A stretch of 64,000 nt of DNA from Berghia stephanieae. Its lineage: Eukaryota > Mollusca > Gastropoda > Nudibranchia > Aeolidiidae. Location of the stretch: positions 26,168,630 through 26,232,629 of the forward strand of contig CM067446.1 of assembly GCA_034508935.3 (NCBI GenBank), written 5' to 3'. The notes below the pieces were generated by a model that was not told where the DNA came from, did no database searches, and worked only from the letters and a program-made list of their open reading frames with translations. Every line of letters starts with the position of its first letter. Position 1 is the first letter of the stretch. Position numbers and translations under genes: made by a program. Positions 58,903 to 64,000 of this stretch are shown one piece after another.

Positions 58903-60917
58903 AGAAATACAAAAAGCCAAGGAGACCCTGTCCATACTGTGGACAGTTGCAAACAAAACTCTCAAGGCATTTGATGAGGAAACACAAAGATGAGACAGAA
59001 GTTACAGAGGCCATGAAACAGCCTGTAAAGGAAAGGGATAGAACAATGGATTATCTCAAGAAAAAGGGCATTTTTTATTCAAACACTAGAAACAATTCAA
59101 TAGTTATGCGTGAGAGAGCACAAGGGTCACATGAAGTTGTTATGTGTGCTGGCTGTAAGGGGTTTTACTCTGGACGAAGGGTTTATGAACACAAAAAGAA
59201 ATGTAGTACTGAGCATGCTCTGTGTACTGGGGTTGTAAAATTTTATCCCGTGGCTCCCAATGCAAGTAAAGAAATAAAGGAGAATATTCTTGACAAATTT
59301 CGGAATGATGAAGTGGGAAATTTGTGTCGATCAGACAAAGCTATAGTATTGTTAGGAACAAAATTGTGGAGTAAAAGTTCAAAGAAGGAGAGAAAAGTTA
59401 TAATGAGTGATTTACGCATCTTAGGAAATTTGATTTTAAAAACTAGGAAGAGAACGAATCAACCTTCTTTCTCTGGAGAGGACGTGGTGAAGCGTTGTAA
59501 CTTTAATGAAATATCGCAAACCATTTCTGAAATGACTTTGAAAGAGGATGGGACATTGAAAGCAGGCTTGAAGCTTTCAATTGGATTTATATTGAAAAAG
59601 TTAATTAATTTCTTAAAAGGGGAATATATAATGCAAAACAAAATGGAAGAATCCGCAGAGATAGATTTGTTCAAAGCTGTCCTGGATTATAATTGGGATA
59701 GTATTTTTTTTACAGCCAGAGTTCAATGTGAAGCAAAGAGAACAAATTTGAGAAAACCCAAAGAGATGCCATTAGAGAATGATATAAAGAAGCTACGGCA
59801 ATTTATTACTGAAGAGATGGTCCGTATTTGTGAGGATGATTATCAATTATTTGATTCACATATGTTTGTTAGGCTTCGCAATGTCATCGTAGCTAGGCTT
59901 ACAATGTTTAATGCGAGGAGAGGCGGAGAACCCGCAAGGATGTTGTTAAAAGACTGGAATGATGCAGATTCAGATGTATGGGTTGATCCCCAGCTTGTAC
60001 AACATGTCACTGATCCTCTGGAAAAAGCGTTACTTGAGAAGTATAAGCTGGCCTATCAGTCTGGAAAGGGAAGCAAGATGTTGGTCCCTGTGTTGATACC
60101 CAATGACACAATTCAGCCTTTAAGGAAACTTGCACAGGAGCGTAAAGCTGTTGATATTTCAGACAACCCATTTCTTTTTCCAAATACAGGAATATCCAAA
60201 GATCATGTAAGTGGTTACATTGCCATCAAATATGTCACTTCCTTAGTAAAGGATTTAGAGAAACCCCAGTTGTTAATAGCTGATAAATTCAGGCACCGAG
60301 CTTCGACATTATTTGCCTTACTTGATGTCCCACAACACGAGAGAGATGTCTTCTATCGACATATGGGACACAGTGAATCAATCAATCAAAACATTTATCA
60401 GTGTCCACTTGCAATACGAGAAATAACAGAAGTTGGTCATTTTTTGGGTCAAATTGATAACTCAGCATCGGTCACTGGGGAAGGAAATTGTAACATTGAA
60501 ACAAATGACTCTGTAGTGAATAGAGACTCAAATGCAAATTTTGGAACATCCATAGTAACAGCTGCAAATCAAGAAGAAATATTTGATGGTGAAGCAGGAG
60601 TGCCAAATCAGCTTACGTGTTCTTCAAAACAAACTGAACCCAAGAGGAATTCAAGCAAAAATCGGAGATACATGTCATGGTCAGATGAGGATACAGATAG
60701 AGTCAAGTCATATTTTAAAAACTTTGTCGAAGATGTTTCAGCACATGGTTCAAGGGGATCATTACCTAGAAAGTCTGAAATTATTCTGTTCTTAAAACAC
60801 CACAGGGTATTTTCACAAAAAGGAATCCCTGAAGGTACACTAATTAGTTTGGTGAAGACAAAGATTTTTAATGAAAGAAATAAATATAGAAGGGAAAGAG
60901 CGTTTCAATCGGTGTAA
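58903..60917 (+). CDS. Zinc-finger/tyrosine-recombinase-like gene, last exon, copy B (uninterrupted)
   Basis: 671 codons from the acceptor at 58902 to TAA at 60917. Numbering from the upstream in-frame ATG at 58875: finger 1 C19-x2-C22-x9-H32-x4-H37; finger 2 C91-x2-C94, H106, C110; helical middle; recombinase-like core with an ARRGG arginine (R348/R349), a KFRHR box (R473), HMGHS (H499) and Y508. The H-to-Y spacing of nine is that of tyrosine recombinases (LGHSxxxxxxxxY). Residues 598-672 (MSWSDEDTDRVKSYF...LISLVKTKI) form the Trp-containing domain that ends many proteins of this uncharacterised metazoan family. Known members I recall have the same order, but their function is unknown. Either a domesticated recombinase or a transposon gene (Crypton-like) is possible; no reverse transcriptase is nearby. 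Confidence 0.8.
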
Positions 60918-62118
60918 TGACAATCATGAATTTGATTTGTATTACATTCATTGTATTGTATAGTGTTATTGACATATTTTGGGGGTTTACAAAAACGTTT
61001 TATCTTTATATAGTACAATCTGTTCATCATTGCAATATCCTTTTTTATATTATATGAACATTCATTTGCTCAGCTTGAGAGACAAATGCTTTGTAGAACC
61101 ATAGCTGCCAACCGTTCTGTTAAAAACGGATTTGTTCCGTATTTGACTTCCTGAGTCCGTAAGTGCTTATTTTTAGTTCAAAATCCGTATTTTGTAATTT
61201 TTGACTAATTTGTGGTAAAAAAGCCATGTGAGCCTAATGAATTATTATTATTGATCCATTATTATTACTATTACTACTACTACTATTGTTGTTATTATTA
61301 TTATCATTATTATTGGTGTCCAGTGAGAGCATAATCTCCATTTGTGTAGCTCTTTAATTTGAATTATGCCTCTAACATAAATGATTTTCAACAATTAAAA
61401 AAGTTCCATTCGTTTATATGACGCCTGTATTTTACTCAAACCTTTCATAATGTATTGGAGATTTGCATAGGATATGGATGTTAGCCTCGATATACTTTGA
61501 ATATTCTAAGACAGTATTGATACTTTCACTATTTGTTACAAATATTATTTTAATTAAGAATAAAATTAAATCCACCTTTTTGATTGGAAGGTATTCAATA
61601 AGAAAATCAATTGCTTATATTGATTAAAGATGACAATGATTATTTCCCTTTATTAATTTATGAAATATATAAATTTAATCCCTTTAAAAACATCTTCATC
61701 TGATTTTAATTTTTTTTTTTTCAAGCAAGCTTTTGTAACGGTTTAGGTTCAAGAAAAATAAGTATACTCCATTTTTAGGTGTGTTTATCTTGTCAAAGTA
61801 AAGAAGTAGGAATTCTCTAATATTTAGAGGTGCATTTTACTATAACTACTATTATAGTATACTACTTAAAGACCATTATGTTGCATGAAAGAAAACATAT
61901 ATGCAATCGTCTACTTTTTATCTGAACTCACCTAATTTTTACCCCAAAACGCCCTCTCAAGTGATGTACCAGGTTGGTAGTTATGCATTTCTAACCATCT
62001 TAAGTTATTTCATTTATTTTACAATCGTGCTTCTTGTGTATTGGTCCTTATCAAAGTTGAGGCAGTTGAATTCTTTCTTTATATTGTCTGTTCTGAATTT
62101 TGATCTCATTGTGGAAAG

Positions 62119-62634
62119 CTCCCATAGCGGGCAGGGAGGTACACACTGTGTCTTCTATCCCCTTATATCTGTTTTCCAACATGCTTTCAGTCTTTGTCTT
62201 GGAATGAGATTACTTGTTTTTTTCCTGGCCCTCGCCGGAGTCCTAGCTGGGAGGGAAGCAGTCAAATGCATATTTATTGTTTTGGGAGATGATATTTTTT
62301 TCCTTGTAAATCATCTCTCTGTTATGTATTATTACTATATTTGTTATTTTTTAATGTATAATGTAAGCATTTGAGTGTGTTCCTCTTTGTTGGATTTTGT
62401 TCTTGTGTCCGGATAAGACTTATAGGTGATCTCAAACTTAGTACATTGGTGATACGCTCTTGGAATCTACATCTGATCCCTATTTGTTCCAGTTCCCCTA
62501 TGTCTTACTTTCTCTTGGATGCTTCAACTGTAATTCTAGAACTTTTTACTATCCAATTTTCTTCCTTTTTACTGGCGCTGATATAACCTAAATGTGTTGC
62601 AAGCGCCGTAAAACCCTTAAAAACAAAACAACAA
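62119..62634 (+). mobile_element. Family B retroposon inside the TIR element, unit B
   Basis: Duplicate of 54595-55110, with target duplication tcattgtggaaag at 62106-62118 and 62635-62647. Confidence 0.85.
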
Positions 62635-62787
62635 TCATTGTGGAAAGTGTCATTTTAACGATTCAAATGTGCTGGTACTAAACCCGATAATTGAGCAACA
62701 TTTGGACTAGCCTCTGTCATCTCAAACTTGTTAGTGTTAGTAATAGTAATTAAAAAGGCTGACTTTTATATGTTGCGATTCGATGAA

Positions 62788-62814
62788 GGGGGGGGGGGGG
62801 GGGGGGGGGGGGGG
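62788..62814. repeat. Poly-G run (27 G), unit B
   Basis: Counterpart of 55264-55288, two G longer. Confidence 0.95.
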
Positions 62815-63657
62815 CTTCGGCACACATCGCCCCTCATCCCGGGCAAAATGAGCGTTCCTTATTTTATTTTTGAAAAGTTGGCAGCTATGTAGAACTATCT
62901 GAAAGAATCAGATATGGCAGAATAAAAAGTCTTTCTACTAACCCTAACTTAATTGGCCAATGTAGCTTTATGTTCAGCATTTTCTAGATACCTAATGTAA
63001 AATTTCACTATTCTTTTTATGATAGTTTTAAGAGTTGCAATCTTTAGAGGTGACTGTCAAGAAATGACACCTCTGTGCATTTAATTTCATTCTTTCTTTA
63101 TCCCCTCATCCTTAATCAGAATAATAATAATTAATAATGAAAAAAAATGCAGCAACGACAGCTTAGAACGGCATAAAGTGCTTAAGAATTATTTTTTTTG
63201 CATTAAACTTTATTCAAACGATTTTCAACACTTTTGCTTCACAGTTTATGCTTTTTAACAAATGCAATTAAGCAACTTACCAGCAACAACATATTGGTTT
63301 GTTATCATTTGAGGGTTTTATCAGTAAAACTGTTTCTATCCTTTTATGTTGCACTGTACACATAGCAAACTTCATGCTTTTATTTGGTGACCAAAGACTT
63401 ATGTGATACAGTGGATGAATGTTTGTGATGGCTTTTGGAACTGAAATAAACCTGCAATATGATTTGTAGACTTCTATCGTTATGTATCATTTTTCGGTCA
63501 AATGTAAATGTAATTTTACACGAGCTTGATGTATCATAAAACCCACAATGAGCTCAACGTGCAGCTGGTAGTAGATTTATATGGACACGAACAACGTTGT
63601 TACAATTCAGTAACGTACTCCAATTAACACAAGTGAGACTGTAAATGAGACTTTTAC

Positions 63658-63752
63658 AATGACTCTGCATCGCCACAAATATGGATTCGAACCCTGGCAA
63701 CTCGGGCGTCAGACGAACTGTCTACCACGAAACCAAAGCAAGCATTGTGCAA
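63658..63752 (-). mobile_element. tRNA-like SINE head, unit B
   Basis: Identical duplicate of 56131-56225. Confidence 0.55.
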
Positions 63753-63830
63753 GTTAAAGTGAATGAGATGTTGATTGAAGCCGTTCATTGTGTCCATCAG
63801 ATCTGCTGTCCTATCCATCCAACTCCATTC

Positions 63831-64000
63831 ACTCACTGGGTGGGGTTCCCGACTTCCCATAATGGGCAGGGACGTACTCGTTGCGTCTTCTATCCCCCTA
63901 TGTCTGTTTTCCAACTTGTTTTCTGTCTTTGTCTCGGGATGGGATGGGATTACTTGGTTTTGTCCAGGACCTGGCTGGGAGGGAAACAGTCAAATGTATA
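63831..64000 (+). mobile_element. Family B retroposon, second copy in unit B (cut by window end)
   Basis: Duplicate of 56304-56473; continues past the window. Confidence 0.8.

Larger units (their letters stand above)
61100..62889. mobile_element. TIR DNA transposon, unit B
   Basis: Duplicate of 53577-55362 with the same CATAGCTGCCAAC ends and TAGAAC flanks (61094-61099 and 62890-62895); contains family B at 62119-62634. Confidence 0.75.
58538..64000 (+). repeat. Tandem duplication, unit B (cut by window end)
   Basis: Repeats 51015 to about 56473 of unit A in the same order and orientation. The last bases of the window (family B, 'cagtcaaatgtata') correspond to 56460-56473, so about 2 kb of the unit should lie beyond the window if the repeat is complete. 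Confidence 0.93.

Overview
The window looks like repeat-dense, AT-rich genomic DNA of an animal, most plausibly a marine invertebrate and perhaps a mollusc. The evidence is GT-AG introns with small exons separated by kilobases, several families of tRNA-headed SINEs with 'gcgctatataaa'-type tails, LINE, hAT, pogo-like and Helitron remnants, and long TA, ATT and GAA microsatellites. The mollusc assignment is inference. There are no bacterial-style operons, no CRISPR array and no intact RNA gene.

Layout. 0-12 kb: intergenic DNA with a large (TTA)n array, tRNA-Arg-like SINEs, a (TA)n tract, a palindrome at 6.2-6.6 kb, a decayed LINE at 7.6-8.7 kb and a copy of an unnamed ~520-bp retroposon (called family B here). 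12.4-14.4 kb: a degenerate 2-kb foldback. 14.5-27.3 kb: at least five minus-strand exons of one coiled-coil gene whose phases all fit; its introns carry SINEs, a family B copy, a small MITE and a LINE 3' end. 27.5-30.1 kb: two related terminal-inverted-repeat elements. 32.8-34.4 kb: a CR1/L2-like LINE 3' half. 34.9-37.0 kb: a striking array of 396-bp tRNA-like units ending in a perfect inverted copy, next to an orphan terminal exon at 37.0-37.2 kb. 37.2-40.2 kb: an internally deleted hAT transposon between two inverted SINE-like copies. 41.3-44.9 kb: a Ty3/gypsy-like fossil with a pogo-like element nested in it. 45.3-46.6 kb: a Helitron helicase fragment with a well-preserved 3' terminus.

48.3-64 kb: a plus-strand gene for a protein with zinc fingers, a tyrosine-recombinase-like core (R...R, H, Y) and a C-terminal Trp-containing domain. 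Its last large exon lies at the start of a ~7.5-kb segment that is repeated almost perfectly in tandem (51015-58537 and 58538 to beyond the window end). Every difference I found between the two copies is an indel in or beside a homopolymer or short A/C-rich run. That points to a very recent duplication or to an assembly artefact. Each unit also holds a terminal-inverted-repeat element with a family B copy inside it, a tRNA-like SINE fragment and a further family B copy.

The most interesting items are the recombinase-like gene and its tandem last exons, the inverted SINE array, the reconstructed coiled-coil gene and the unclassified family B retroposon. No previously undescribed multi-gene system could be demonstrated.
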